From: Rhodococcus jostii RHA1
GTDB taxonomy: Bacteria > Actinomycetota > Actinomycetes > Mycobacteriales > Mycobacteriaceae
Direction: 5' to 3'
DNA length: 64,000 bases
Assembly: GCF_000014565.1 (NCBI RefSeq)
Contig: NC_008269.1
Coordinates: forward strand, 992,001 to 1,056,000
Both the position numbers and the translations under genes were made by a program. Every line of letters starts with the position of its first letter. Positions within the stretch are counted from its first letter, which is position 1. This document shows, one piece after another, positions 18,018 to 27,459 of this stretch. The notes under the pieces are model-generated. The model saw nothing but the letters and a program-made list of their open reading frames with translations. It was not told where the DNA came from and did not search any database.

Positions 18018-19571
18018 TCACTGTTGCCTCCACACGAGTTCGGTGCGAATCCAGTACTGGTACGCCGGCTTCACTCCGTGCGTACCGGGACGGATGAGCA
18101 GGCTCGTCTCGGACGGACGCCAGTATCGGTACGCGTTGGTCGCGATGACCTCGCGGATCGCTGTCTTGTACGCCTCCTCGATGACAGCGGGGTCACTTGC
18201 GGTGTGTGTCAGGTCCAGCGCCTGGTCGACGGTGGCGTTCGAGTAGCCAGATGCGTTTCCGGATCCTTTGGTGTGGAAAACCTTGTACAAGTTGTCTGGG
18301 TGCGCACCGCCGAGCGAGTTGAGGATCAGGTCATAGTTGCCGGACACCAACGCGCCGGCGAAGCCGGCCCCGTCGAGCGCCTTGATCTCGAGCTCGAGAC
18401 CGTCCACGGCTTCCAGCTGAGCTTGAAGGAGTTCGGCGACCCGATTCAGGACCGGGCTGCCCGCCGTGGTGACGTACGACAGTACGATCTCGCTGCCGCC
18501 GTTACGGGCGCGGTACTCGTCGACGAGCCTCTGTGCGCCTTCGACGTCCTTCTCGGGCCACGTGGCTGTCTCGTCGTAAAGCGGGTCGCCCTCGGGCATG
18601 AAGTGGGTGGCGCCGGGGTCGTCGGGGAAAGCGGCGGCCCGGATCTGTTCGTTGTCGATCAACATTCCGACCGCGGTGCGGATACCAGGATCGGCGAGTG
18701 CGCCGCGGCTGCTCAGCCGCACCCCGTTGCCTCCGAGTTGCGTGGACTGGACCACATCCAAACCTGCCGACCGGCCTCGGTTGGCGTACTTCTCACTGAC
18801 GACAACCATGACATCGGCCTCACCAGCCTGAAGTGCATTGAAGCGCTGGTCGTCGGCGGGAATCGTCTTGTAGACCAGCCGATCCACGTACGGACGGGGT
18901 TGATCCCAGTAGCCCGCATTGCGATCGAGAATCATCTCGGTGCCTCGGGCCCACGATCCGAAGGTGAAAGGGCCCGCGCCAACCGGCGAAGTGGCGAAGT
19001 CTGCACCCTTCTGGGTGATCGCAGTGGGCGAGCCGACGAAAGCGAGAGGCTCGGTGCGCAGGAAGGGTAGCTGATGGTTGACCTCGTTGGAGGTGACCGT
19101 GAGTGTGGTGTCGTCGACCACGCTCCACGTGATCGACTTCGCCGCAGCCATACTGGGGGAGAGGAGGCTCGGGTCGAGGGTGCGCTGCCAATTGAAGGCC
19201 ACTGCCTCGGCGTTGAAGGGGGTGTTATCGGTAAAGGTCATCCCTGGACGGAGTTTGAGCGTCCAGACTTTACCGTCCCCGCTGGTGAATGATTCCGCCA
19301 TCCCCGACGTGATCTCGCGGTTCTCGAGGTCGTAGTACAGCAGCGCTCCGTAGATCGCCTGACAGGGGCCGATACCGATACCGATCGCGCAGGTCACCGG
19401 GTCCACGGACTGGGCATCGGTGTTGAAGGCCAGCGTCACCGTCCCACCTCGCTGGGGGTCGCCGGCCGGTTCGCCGACGCCGGTGGGCGACCCGGCCGAG
19501 CACGAGGTGAGAAGAAGCGAAACTGCGGCAGCTGCGCTCAGTGCGGCAGCTGCGCGGATACGGATTCTCAA
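18018..19571 (-). CDS. Extracellular solute-binding lipoprotein, family 5 (DppA/OppA-like)
   Basis: A 517-residue ligand receptor anchored outside the cell membrane by lipid. I place the start at TTG 19571 because AAGGAG stands 7 bases upstream and the protein then begins MRIRIRAAAALS, a proper lipoprotein signal peptide ending in the lipobox LLTSC. The frame opened at 19637 would add 22 residues without a ribosome-binding site. The SBP family 5 hallmarks are RGGTVTLAFNTDAQSVDP after the linker and LRPGMTFTDNTPFNAEAVAFNWQR near 115. It heads the importer operon, so its specificity decides what the neighbouring hypothetical oxygenase-like proteins meet. Confidence 0.93.
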   Translation of the reverse strand: MRIRIRAAAALSAAAAVSLLLTSCSAGSPTGVGEPAGDPQRGGTVTLAFNTDAQSVDPVTCAIGIGIGPCQAIYGALLYYDLENREITSGMAESFTSGDGKVWTLKLRPGMTFTDNTPFNAEAVAFNWQRTLDPSLLSPSMAAAKSITWSVVDDTTLTVTSNEVNHQLPFLRTEPLAFVGSPTAITQKGADFATSPVGAGPFTFGSWARGTEMILDRNAGYWDQPRPYVDRLVYKTIPADDQRFNALQAGEADVMVVVSEKYANRGRSAGLDVVQSTQLGGNGVRLSSRGALADPGIRTAVGMLIDNEQIRAAAFPDDPGATHFMPEGDPLYDETATWPEKDVEGAQRLVDEYRARNGGSEIVLSYVTTAGSPVLNRVAELLQAQLEAVDGLELEIKALDGAGFAGALVSGNYDLILNSLGGAHPDNLYKVFHTKGSGNASGYSNATVDQALDLTHTASDPAVIEEAYKTAIREVIATNAYRYWRPSETSLLIRPGTHGVKPAYQYWIRTELVWRQQ

Positions 19572-20215
19572 CGGTTGACTCCTTGGTCCTCGAGAACTGT
19601 GATGACGGGCAGTACCGCGCGAGGGCGCGTCCGTCAAAGGTCCGGACTATCTCGGTCAGAACACCGACCGGCAGAATGCCTGTCTCAGATCACCTGAGGG
19701 GCGGTCTAGTCGATTAGGACATTGAATGACCTCGAGGCCAAAGGTTTTCTCCCGTTCAGTGGACAGTGGGTGCGACGCAGGGTCTCTTGGCAGGAATGAA
19801 GCCGGTGGGTGTTCGCAACGTCGAGACCGACGCCTTCGTCTTCGCCCGCAGCAGCGACTCCTGCGAGACTGGCGATCGTGTAGTTGGCGGTCGCCAGCCA
19901 CTACACCTTCAGTAATCGGAGGGGGCCATAGTGCAGCTCGCCGCGTGCACAACGTGCCTTGATGCCTCGCTGCACATTTCGGAGGTCCAGTGCGCAACCG
20001 CCGATCACAGCACGACGCCCGTCGTACACCGCCCGTGAGCGGATAGCGATGACCCGGTGCTCAGCGAACGATCACCGAGTTGCCATTGTCGATGGGGGTG
20101 GCCCACCGCAGCTACCGCCCATCAGTGTTGCCGTCTGCCTTGTGTCTGCACAGGGGCTGCGTCATCGGTCGTCTCGGCCGGCCCCAGAAGGCCGTCGGCG
20201 TCAACATCGGCCAGT
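19572..20215. other. Intergenic region upstream of the importer operon
   Basis: About 640 bases with no gene I can support. It separates the importer operon from the second paralog on the same strand and should contain the importer promoter. No clear dyad or terminator was seen. Confidence 0.5.
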
Positions 20216-21274
20216 TCAGACTGCCCCGATCAGATCGAGTGGAGCATCGGCAGGGTAGGAGCCCGGTGCCATGTCGTACGTCCGGGTCAAGATCTTCACG
20301 AACTCGCTATCATGCATCGGGTGGGAAGATTCGTCGAATTGCACACCGCGCCGACGAAGGTCGTCCGAGAGCATCCGCAGCGCTGTGTCGAGGGTGAGGT
20401 CATCCGTGTGCTCAAAATAGCGTTTCGCGTCGGCGAGGTCCTCGAAGACATAGGCGCCGTAGTGGAACAGGAATCGCATCTCGCTGTCGTGGTAGCGGGC
20501 AATCTCTTCATCCGCGTTGCGAATCACCCATTGATCGTCGCCGGCTCCCGCGATCGTCGAATCGAGCTGCAGGCCGGGGATGGACCGCTTGTGCCGGGGT
20601 CCACTGGCCTCGCCACGATGGAACATCTTCTCGTTGTGAGTGACAAGCCCGCTGTTGCGGAATGGCGCTGCGAAGCGAGCGGGCGGCCGGTCCGGCCCCT
20701 CCGGCCAATACGTGAATCCGCCGTCGACGTCGGAGTCGTAGAAGAGAGCGATCACCTGGCCCGACCTGAGTTCCCATTGCTCGAACAGACCGGACTTCGC
20801 CATCACGCTCGAGAGCCAGATCGGTGTGTTGAACTTGTTCATTCCACGCCAGCTCGGGCTGTCGAAATGGCCCGCGTCATAGCTGTGAGCAGGCGCGCGA
20901 ACATTGAACAGGTAGCTGTTCGGTGCCGCGTACTTCGCTCCATGCATGTCCTTGATCATGTCGAGAAGTTTGCGGTTGTAACAGAGTTCATGTGCGGCCC
21001 CTTCGAGGGGAATTCCGTAGTTTCCGAAGTATCCGCGAAACGTGGGCGTCAACAGATCCGAAAGTTCCAGCTTTCGGTCCAGATCGCGATTCTTCGGCCC
21101 GGAGACCGCCATGTACTCCTCGGCGGACGAGAAGTGTTGGGCCGCAATTAGTCGCCACGGGCCGCCGCGACGGACGATACCGAAGAGGATGTCTATCTCC
21201 TCCGGCGTGTAGATGTCTTCGACGAAACGGGGGGGAACCGCCGGCACCATGGGGTGCCGCATGGTCGTGCTCAC
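20216..21274 (-). CDS. Conserved protein of unknown family, candidate Fe(II)/2-oxoglutarate-type oxygenase (paralog 2)
   Basis: 352 residues from GTG 21274, which has AGGAA 7 bases upstream and aligns its start with that of the paralog at 12823-13881. The two proteins have identical length and match over their whole length, including the conserved stretch PAHSYDAGHFD and the later NEKMFHRGEASGPR, which together give the HxD...H...R pattern. Variation is concentrated in the surface-like segments. The two copies bracket the importer operon on the same strand, so a duplication around or together with the transporter is likely. No signal peptide or membrane segment is visible. Confidence 0.75.
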   Translation of the reverse strand: MSTTMRHPMVPAVPPRFVEDIYTPEEIDILFGIVRRGGPWRLIAAQHFSSAEEYMAVSGPKNRDLDRKLELSDLLTPTFRGYFGNYGIPLEGAAHELCYNRKLLDMIKDMHGAKYAAPNSYLFNVRAPAHSYDAGHFDSPSWRGMNKFNTPIWLSSVMAKSGLFEQWELRSGQVIALFYDSDVDGGFTYWPEGPDRPPARFAAPFRNSGLVTHNEKMFHRGEASGPRHKRSIPGLQLDSTIAGAGDDQWVIRNADEEIARYHDSEMRFLFHYGAYVFEDLADAKRYFEHTDDLTLDTALRMLSDDLRRRGVQFDESSHPMHDSEFVKILTRTYDMAPGSYPADAPLDLIGAV

Positions 21275-21359
21275 GAGAGTTCCTTTCGGGTGGGGGTGGA
21301 GGGTCGGGCCATGCATCGACCGGCGCCGTCGGGCAGCATTGACAACTGCCAGGCTGATG

Positions 21360-21854
21360 TCACGATCGCGGCGCCGTCGCCGCTTGGGCGTCGGCATACC
21401 GCACCGAGTCCTGTGTGTCCAGAACGGTCTCAACTCGTTCCAGGAGCATTCCGGTGGGAGTCCTGCGCGCCGTACCGCTGGTGATTCCGGTAGACAACGA
21501 GACAGGACGTCCGTGCACGATCTTTGTCACGAAAATGTATGAAGAGAAGTCGACGTCCCGCTCGCGATCGTCAGTGATGACGAAATTGGCCCCGTTGTGG
21601 CGCAGCGGGTACGGACTATTGGCCCGGTGGTCTTCCTTCCATGCCATCACCGCGTCCACCCTGCGAATGTCGCAACGGATGAAGTCCTCGTAGTCGGTCG
21701 CTCCCGTGTCGCTGCGACAGGTGAAGGCGAAGTCATCCGTCATCAGCGAACGCAGCTCTACGGGGTTCCATTCGTCGTAGTGGAACCACCACTTCGCCAT
21801 CAGCTCGACGAGGTCTGCATATATCGGCTCCGAACGGCTAACAGGCCCTCCCAA
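21360..21854 (-). CDS. SnoaL/NTF2-like domain protein
   Basis: A protein of up to 164 residues with the cone-shaped alpha+beta (NTF2) fold signature. An N-terminal helix with W-x-x-D-E-W-N-P precedes L-R-S-L-M-T-D-D-F, followed by the aromatic-rich strands N-F-V-I-T-D-D and YIFVTKI. Such proteins are cyclases, isomerases or hydratases, or accessory subunits of ring-hydroxylating oxygenases. The frame begins with TTG 21854 and has no clear ribosome-binding site, so the true start is uncertain (first in-frame ATG lies within LMAKWW). It precedes paralog 2 on the same strand, about 85 bases upstream. Confidence 0.75.
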   Translation of the reverse strand: MGGPVSRSEPIYADLVELMAKWWFHYDEWNPVELRSLMTDDFAFTCRSDTGATDYEDFIRCDIRRVDAVMAWKEDHRANSPYPLRHNGANFVITDDRERDVDFSSYIFVTKIVHGRPVSLSTGITSGTARRTPTGMLLERVETVLDTQDSVRYADAQAATAPRS

Positions 21855-22189
21855 TATGTCGATTTCGATAGCTCAGGACGAGACTCGGGCCGCCCGAAGT
21901 TCGTCGCCCCGCGGACCGTATCAGTGGCCGATAGATCTGGCGCATCAGCTTTCCCATACAACGGGAGGGGGTTTCCTCCATGCTCCGGCGCCGGTTTCAA
22001 AGGGTTTTAAAGGCACCACACGGTCCGAACCGAGATCAAGTGCGCCGATCGGGTGAGGGCTTCACGATGAGCAACCGCACCTCCGACTCGATTGCGCTGA
22101 TTGCCCTCGCGATAGACGCAGCTCGCCGATCAAGACTACGACTGGCCCGCCAATCAGAGCCGCCGTCCAGGTCGCGTGGTTGAAGCACC
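21855..22189. other. Intergenic region without recognised gene
   Basis: Low-information stretch between the SnoaL-like gene and a transposase remnant. No supported gene. Confidence 0.4.
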
Positions 22190-22520
22190 TCGCCGAAGAA
22201 CGAGGCCGGACTGGACCAGTATCAGTACGCACCTACCGGGCCTGGTACGCCCACGCCGCCCTGTCGATGCTCGCCCTCGCCTGGCTTGCTGGGACAAAAC
22301 CGAAGCGGCAAAGGGGTATCGGGATCAACGATCAGGGCATAATCACGTACACGGTACCCGAGTTTCGGCGGCTGCTCGTACATCTGATCCTGCGACACTT
22401 CCGCCTCGACGAGCACGTCTGGTCCTGGTCACGCTGGCGGAGACGCCGACAACAACAAGCCAGATCTTGCCATTACCGAATCCGCGGCGCGTCCCGCAAG
22501 TGCCGTTGCAATCCTATTGG
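22190..22520 (+). pseudogene. IS701-type transposase, C-terminal remnant with frameshift
   Basis: Only the last third of an IS701-like DDE transposase remains. In one frame the sequence KNEAGLDQYQ (about 22195-22230) is the block after the catalytic core. After a one-base loss around 22231 the next frame continues VRTYRAWYAHAALSMLALAW, then TVPEFRRLLVHLILRH and WSWSRWRRRRQQQARSCHYR, the typical C-terminal end of this family. No N-terminal part or terminal inverted repeats were found nearby. It marks past insertion activity beside the catabolic cluster. Confidence 0.8.
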
Positions 22521-23041
22521 TGACGCAGAAGATCGACGGGCTCGGACATCGAACAGAACCGGATATCCGCCGATCGCGGTGCCGGCCAACTGTCGGCGAC
22601 ATTACGATCGCACACGAGAGGCTATGCACTACTTGTGCATAAAAGGAAGTGGCGCCCCTAGGCCTGGCGCCTAGAGATGGATCAATGCCAACGATGGCCG
22701 TGAACGGTGACTCCCATTGGACGGGACGGCAAGTTCAGAGGCTGTCGGAAACTCGATAAACTGGGATAGGCATGCAGGACGATAGCCATGGCAGGCCCTG
22801 GCTTCCGAAGCGGGCGGGTTCCGCGCTCGCGTCGTTAGCTTCGTGGCAGCAATTTTCGCGACGGTCCCGTGTTTCGACTGCAGCATTCGTGCGCCCGTGC
22901 CCTTTCGTCGAATGGTGGTGACAAATGCCTGAATTTAGCTCCATACGCAGTCAGGAGGGAGTATTCGACCATGGGGGAGAGGTGGGTAGGACGGAGGTCG
23001 TCGGTGCCGAACTGGACGCCCGGAGGTTTCGGAGGTGGCGC

Positions 23042-23317
23042 GTGCGCAGACAGACTGCCGAGATTCAACGGCCAGCGGGCCGACAACTGAGTAGGGACGC
23101 GGAGGACATCATCGACTTCGCTCGTGTCTGGGCGGCGTTCGGTGGTGTACCTGCCGACGAGACATTTGTGAGATTCGGAATGTCGCGGACGCGGTTCGTC
23201 GATCAACTGTGGCAAGTGATCAGGGAGTTCGGCTGCGATGGGGATTTGGCGCATCGGTTCAGGGAGACCTTCCCTCCACCCAGTCTCCGTGACCAAGACC
23301 GAATCCCACCGGTGTAG
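23042..23317 (+). CDS. Small DUF3263-like protein
   Basis: 91 residues from GTG 23042, with GGAGG 6 bases upstream. Residues about 20-75 (DAEDIIDFARVWAAFGGVPADETFVRFGMSRTRF and beyond) resemble the DUF3263 helical pattern, in which an acidic helix, a short loop and an F-G-M-S-x-x-R-(F/Y) recognition-like helix follow one another. DUF3263 proteins are small, actinobacterial and of unknown role; a nucleic-acid-binding helix-turn-helix is plausible. Neighbours are transposon and transporter debris, so it may belong to a mobile element. A longer frame from 22925 has no good start signal. Confidence 0.6.
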   Translation: MRRQTAEIQRPAGRQLSRDAEDIIDFARVWAAFGGVPADETFVRFGMSRTRFVDQLWQVIREFGCDGDLAHRFRETFPPPSLRDQDRIPPV

Positions 23318-23576
23318 TGACCAGCGACCAAGGTTCGCTAGACCATGTCGGACAAATATCGGGTCCAGGCGATGGCTGCGTTCAGGACCACTGCCGCTCG
23401 GCTAGACGATGGCGAGTTCGTCGGAGCGTGTGGCCAGTCTTTCCCCTACTTTAGGTGGCAAATCTAGCGTTCGACGACGGTGCGGCCACGGTAGCCGTCC
23501 CGATCGGATGCTGGTGGGCGGCCGCCCCGTGAACCGCGTCGGCGCCTATGGCCAGCCTGATCGTCCCGTTCTTCGA

Positions 23577-23990
23577 TCACCGCCCGATCTCGCGGCGCCG
23601 CAGCAAGTGGCGTGGGCGCGAGAGGAGTACGCCTTTCTCGCCCCGGCGCCGAGCCGGGGGGTATGAGATCGCCCACCGTGGGCACGGCGAACCCGCAGGT
23701 GCGTGAGTAGGTGCGGAAGGCCATTGGGTCAATCCGTACAGAATTGTGTAGTCCAGCAGGATTGTCACCGCCACCCGCACATACGTTCCGCTCAGGACGC
23801 GGTTACGGGCGATCAGCCGGAGGTCGATGAACGGTTTACCGATTCGCAGCTCCACCGACGTCGATGTCGCGATGTACGACGTGGCAGTGAGCCCCCACAC
23901 GACAAAGCAGATGAACAAGAGAACACACCCCGACGATCAGCCCATTCGGATGCTCCAACTCGCCGAGCACTTGCCGGCCAGCCCTTCGGA
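23577..23990 (-). pseudogene. MFS drug-transporter remnant (DHA2-like)
   Basis: The minus strand reads FICFVVWGLTAT, then PFIDLRLIARNRVLSGTYVR and ILLDYTILYGLTQW. This is the segment of 14-span DHA2/EmrB-type exporters around spans 9-11. On both sides the similarity shifts frame or disappears, and no start or full set of membrane spans exists. It is a degraded fragment rather than a small membrane protein. Exact limits are uncertain. Confidence 0.6.
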
Positions 23991-24221
23991 CAGCCGACGC
24001 GACGACAGCCGTCGGGCGGTGTTATCCGTCAGGTGCATGTCGTGGTGCGGTCGACATAGAGCACGGTTCCGGAACTACTCCCGCCCCGTTTCTCCATGCT
24101 GCTCTCCCGAACCGGACATGCGAATTGTTCCCCGTCCGGGCGCACCGCGTAACCACATGGCACGCCCCACGACGACGTTCACAGCGATCACACCGCATGA
24201 ACCGTTGAGGGGAAGAGTCCG

Positions 24222-24743
24222 CTAGTAGAAGAAGATGTCGTCGGTGAGTCCGACGTGCAGGGATCGGTAGTTTCCGGTGTAGAAGAGCAGTGGCACGCCG
24301 TCGCGGTAGTCGAGGTGCTCGACTTCGCCGATGAAGAGTACGTGGTCGCCGGCGACGTGCCGGTCGACGATGCGGCAGCCGATTTCGGCGAGGCCGCCGG
24401 GTACGAACGAATGCGCGCCTCGTCGGGTGAAGTCCACCGAGAGTCCAGGTTGGGTTCGTCCGCCGAAGTGCCGGGAGAGCGTCTCCTGATCCTCGGACAG
24501 GAGGGTGACCGCGTATCGGTCGCCCGAGTGGAGGTGGTCGGCCATGGCGCACCGTCCGAGTGAGACGAGAACCAGGGCCGGGTCGAGTGATACCGACATG
24601 AAGCCGTTGGCGGTCATGCCGTGGATGCCGTTGCCGGTGTCGGTGGTGATGACTGTGACGCCGGTGGCGAATCTTCCGAGCGCGTCCCGGAATGTGCGGG
24701 GGTCCGTGCCGAGGGGTCGGACATCGGTTGCAGGTGCGGTCAT
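24222..24743 (-). CDS. Flavin reductase (StyB/HpaC-like), monooxygenase partner
   Basis: A 173-residue NAD(P)H:flavin oxidoreductase. Its flavin_reduct fold motifs are FRDALGRFATGVTVITTD near residue 20, GMTANGFMSVSLDPALVLVS near 45 and the final L-L-F-Y-x-G-x-Y-R strand. ATG 24743 is used, with GAGG 8 bases upstream, 10 bases after the stop of the EthD gene. It is the last gene of an operon with two StyA-like oxygenases and should supply them with reduced FAD, as StyB does for StyA. Confidence 0.92.
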   Translation of the reverse strand: MTAPATDVRPLGTDPRTFRDALGRFATGVTVITTDTGNGIHGMTANGFMSVSLDPALVLVSLGRCAMADHLHSGDRYAVTLLSEDQETLSRHFGGRTQPGLSVDFTRRGAHSFVPGGLAEIGCRIVDRHVAGDHVLFIGEVEHLDYRDGVPLLFYTGNYRSLHVGLTDDIFFY

Positions 24744-24753
24744 TTCGGTGACC

Positions 24754-25065
24754 TCACGGCGCTGTCTCGGCTGGCGCGAAGTGCATGATCTGGGCGCCCC
24801 CGGTGGCGTAGTGGGCAACGTCCTCGGCGACGGCGCGGCCTTGCTCGGAGGTCATTGCGTCGGCCATGGTTTCGGGGGAGTCGAACTCTCCCTCCCAGAT
24901 CGCGAAGTACGGGGTAGGGCCGTCGAGGGCGGTGATGTCGAGGCTGTAGCGCATCGTGCGCAGGCCTGGCAGTTTCGCGGCCAGCGGCAGGTGGTGGTTG
25001 GTGTAGTAGTCCCGGAAATGATCAGGGTCGGCCGGGGGCGGATACAGGACTGTCAGACGATACAT
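24754..25065 (-). CDS. EthD-domain protein
   Basis: 103 residues from ATG 25065 with AAGGAG just upstream. YRLTVLYPPPADPDHFRDYYTNHHLPLAAKLPGL is the EthD-type ferredoxin-like dimer domain, with the conserved Y-x-x-x-H-L/P segment. Members are small dimeric proteins associated with oxygenases, for example in ether and naphthoquinone pathways, but most have no proven reaction. It is sandwiched 11 bases after a StyA-like gene and 10 bases before the flavin reductase gene, so it probably works on or next to the oxygenase product, for instance in epoxide or ketone rearrangement. Confidence 0.85.
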   Translation of the reverse strand: MYRLTVLYPPPADPDHFRDYYTNHHLPLAAKLPGLRTMRYSLDITALDGPTPYFAIWEGEFDSPETMADAMTSEQGRAVAEDVAHYATGGAQIMHFAPAETAP

Positions 25066-25076
25066 CTCGTACTCCT

Positions 25077-26321
25077 TCAGACCGCGAGGGCCGCGGCCGA
25101 CTCGATGCCGTGGCGAGCCAGGAACGCGTTCGTACGTTCGGCGGTGGCGAGGATTTGCCATTGCCGGTCGGGGTGGTCGAAGTTGTGGGTGAACTCGTCG
25201 GCGACGGCCTTGTTCGCGTTCATGGCCTCGAACAGGCGCAACACGTGTTCGGCGGGAGGGGCCAGCATCAGATTGGTCCATTGGGCGGCGCCGAGAACGA
25301 CATCCGCGCGGCGGCGGGCCACCCGGGTGCAGAACATCTCGTCGAATCCGAGGTCTTCGACGATGGCTTCGCCGGTGACCCAGGCAGAGTGGGAAGCGGA
25401 GTTGGCGCCTTGGCCGAGGAGGGGGTCGACGACGGTGTGCACGTCGCCGATAGCCAGGGCGAATTTGCCGCCGGGCAGTTTCGCATAGTCCTCGCGCACT
25501 GTGGGAACGAGGGCCCCCTGGAGGAGGTCGATCGACCGGTGCAGACCGAACTGGGTGTGGTCGACCCGTTCGAAGGTTTGCGGGTGGTGTCGGGCGAGTT
25601 TGTCGAGGACGGTCCGGTTGAAGGCTTGGGGGTCGTCGTCGTAGGACATTTTCGCGAGGATCTCGAGGTCGCCGCCGGGGATGTTCTCGAACAGCAGGGC
25701 GGTGAGAAACCCGTCCTCGGTGTACATCGGGATCTCGAGGAGGTCGCCATGGCCGGGGGACGTGCTGATCGTGACGCCCCTGGGATCGGACTCCGCGATT
25801 CCACGGTAGATGCCGACACTGAGGGCGCGTTGTGGTGTGTCGTAGGGACTCAGATCCGGCCGGCGAGGAAACATCGACGCAAAAGCCCCCCGGCCTGCGG
25901 CGACGACGATGAGGTCGTGTCGGGCGGCGATCGGCTCGATGTCGTCTGCCTGGAGCATCCGGACCTCGAGGTTTCCGCCGCGTTCCTGGAAGGCTTCGGA
26001 CAGTTTGGGCAGGTACAGGCGGTAGTCGATGGCACTGGACCAGTTGGTGAAGTCGCCACGGAACGACATCGGCTGGTCACCGCCGAGGTAGTGGTGGTGG
26101 CAGGAGTATCCGTACTCCTCGACAGGCCAGAAATGGACGCCGAGAAGCCGTTCACGTTCGAGGGTGGGCCCGTGGTGGGCGACGCTGTTGAGCAGCCGTC
26201 CGCCGGCTATCTGGTTGGCGGTCTTGTCGGTGTAGATGGTGACGGGGATGTCATGTTGGCGCAGTTGCAGGCCCAGTTGCAGGCCGCCGATGCCGGCGCC
26301 GATGATTCCAATGTTCGGCAT
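25077..26321 (-). CDS. Styrene/indole monooxygenase-like oxygenase (StyA-like, copy 1)
   Basis: A 414-residue group E flavoprotein monooxygenase using externally reduced FAD. The N-terminal GAGIGG (residues 8-13) and the StyA-like VTIYTDKTANQIAGGRLLNSVAHH lead into HYLGGDQPMSFRGDF. The second FAD motif, GDVHTVVDPLLGQGAN, lies near residue 290, and the C-terminus FDHPDRQWQILATAERTNAFL is characteristic of the group. Such enzymes epoxidise styrene or hydroxylate indole. It is not fused to a reductase; the separate reductase at 24222 fills that role. A second, diverged copy lies upstream in the same operon. Confidence 0.9.
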   Translation of the reverse strand: MPNIGIIGAGIGGLQLGLQLRQHDIPVTIYTDKTANQIAGGRLLNSVAHHGPTLERERLLGVHFWPVEEYGYSCHHHYLGGDQPMSFRGDFTNWSSAIDYRLYLPKLSEAFQERGGNLEVRMLQADDIEPIAARHDLIVVAAGRGAFASMFPRRPDLSPYDTPQRALSVGIYRGIAESDPRGVTISTSPGHGDLLEIPMYTEDGFLTALLFENIPGGDLEILAKMSYDDDPQAFNRTVLDKLARHHPQTFERVDHTQFGLHRSIDLLQGALVPTVREDYAKLPGGKFALAIGDVHTVVDPLLGQGANSASHSAWVTGEAIVEDLGFDEMFCTRVARRRADVVLGAAQWTNLMLAPPAEHVLRLFEAMNANKAVADEFTHNFDHPDRQWQILATAERTNAFLARHGIESAAALAV

Positions 26322-26405
26322 GATGGTCGCTCCTCGATGAAGTGTTGTACGGCAGTCGAATTCGTTCTCCTTCGAGTTCTACGATTGCAGTGTTTGCGGC
26401 CGCGG

Positions 26406-27443
26406 TCATGGCGTAGGCGGAACTTCGTTTGACGATGCGTGCACGACCGAGTTCGGTGCAGCCGAACCTCGCGACCGGATAGAAGCTGTTGCTGCTTTGT
26501 GGAATTCGGCTGGGCTCATAGCGAAGCGTGCTTTGAAGGCTCGGCTGAAGTGGGCGGCGTCGGGCAAGCCCCATTTGTTTCCCACTGCGCTGACCGACGG
26601 GACCGCGGTGTGACCGGACAGGTCTCGGCGGCACTGTTCGAGGCGCCGGTGTCGGATCCACCTGGCCACCGGTTCCCCGTCCGCGGAAAACAACTTGTGC
26701 AGGTATCGGGTGGAGACGTGGACCGCCGCGGCGACGAGGTCGGGATTGAGGTCCGGGTTCGAGAGGTTGGCGTCGATGAACGTTTTCGCCTGCACGAGCA
26801 GTGTCTCGTGTGGAAGCGGTTCGGGCGTACCGTTGTTCCCCGCGAGAAGGGCTGCCATCAGGTCGAGAACGGCATCGGCGAGAGTGAGTGCGGCGTTCGG
26901 GCGATTGTCGTCCACTTGGTCGACCAGGCGGACGAGGAGTGGGGAGAGCAGGCATCCCAGTTCGTCGCTTCTGCTGATCCGGCGCGCAAGGATGTCGTGG
27001 GCCATGATCGGCGGCAGGGGAAGGCGTGGGCGGGGAAACATGAATACCGCCATGTCCGTGGGCGCGGTGAAGGCCAGCGTATAGGGCTGATCGGTGTCGT
27101 AGAGAGCGAAGTCTCCCGGCCGGAGCAAGGCTTCGCGTCCGTCCTGCTCGAGAAGGCCGTCGCCGCGCAATTGAAGTCCGAGTTTGTAGTATCCGCGTTC
27201 ACTGCCTGAGATCTGTTTCCTGGTGCGCCGCACGGTGTGTGCACCCGCGTCGACCCGGGAGACGATCGTCGATCCGAGTTCGGTGATGCGGAGGTGGCCG
27301 GTGAAGTCGGGTGCTGCAGCGTCTGCATCCAAAGGGACGAACGCGCGCGAGACCAGGTCGCGCCAGCAGTCGACCCGGTCCACAGGGTCGATGCCGTCGG
27401 TTCCCTGAACCCGGATATGTGAGGCTGCCGGTGCCGTAGTCAT
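26406..27443 (-). CDS. AraC-family transcriptional regulator
   Basis: 345 residues. The N-terminal two-thirds is an AraC-binding-like sensor (VDCWRDLVSRAFVPL, then GYYKLGLQLRGDG and PGDFALYDTDQPYTL), similar in layout to FeaR/NahR-type activators of aromatic catabolism. The C-terminal 100 residues are the double helix-turn-helix (LVAAAVHVSTRYLHKLF, then GLPDAAHFSRAFKARFAMSPAEF). It lies within the operon between the two StyA-like genes (16-base gap from the upstream one), so it is co-expressed with the enzymes it probably activates. Confidence 0.93.
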   Translation of the reverse strand: MTTAPAASHIRVQGTDGIDPVDRVDCWRDLVSRAFVPLDADAAAPDFTGHLRITELGSTIVSRVDAGAHTVRRTRKQISGSERGYYKLGLQLRGDGLLEQDGREALLRPGDFALYDTDQPYTLAFTAPTDMAVFMFPRPRLPLPPIMAHDILARRISRSDELGCLLSPLLVRLVDQVDDNRPNAALTLADAVLDLMAALLAGNNGTPEPLPHETLLVQAKTFIDANLSNPDLNPDLVAAAVHVSTRYLHKLFSADGEPVARWIRHRRLEQCRRDLSGHTAVPSVSAVGNKWGLPDAAHFSRAFKARFAMSPAEFHKAATASIRSRGSAAPNSVVHASSNEVPPTP

Positions 27444-27459
27444 CGCATTCTCCGTTACG

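Noticed and set aside
19638..21151. Plus-strand frame of 364 codons at 20057-21151
   Set aside because: Antisense to the second 352-residue paralog, which aligns in full with its partner at 12823-13881.
25110..26432. Plus-strand frame of 440 codons
   Set aside because: Antisense to the StyA-like gene, Val/Gly-rich shadow composition, no ribosome-binding site.
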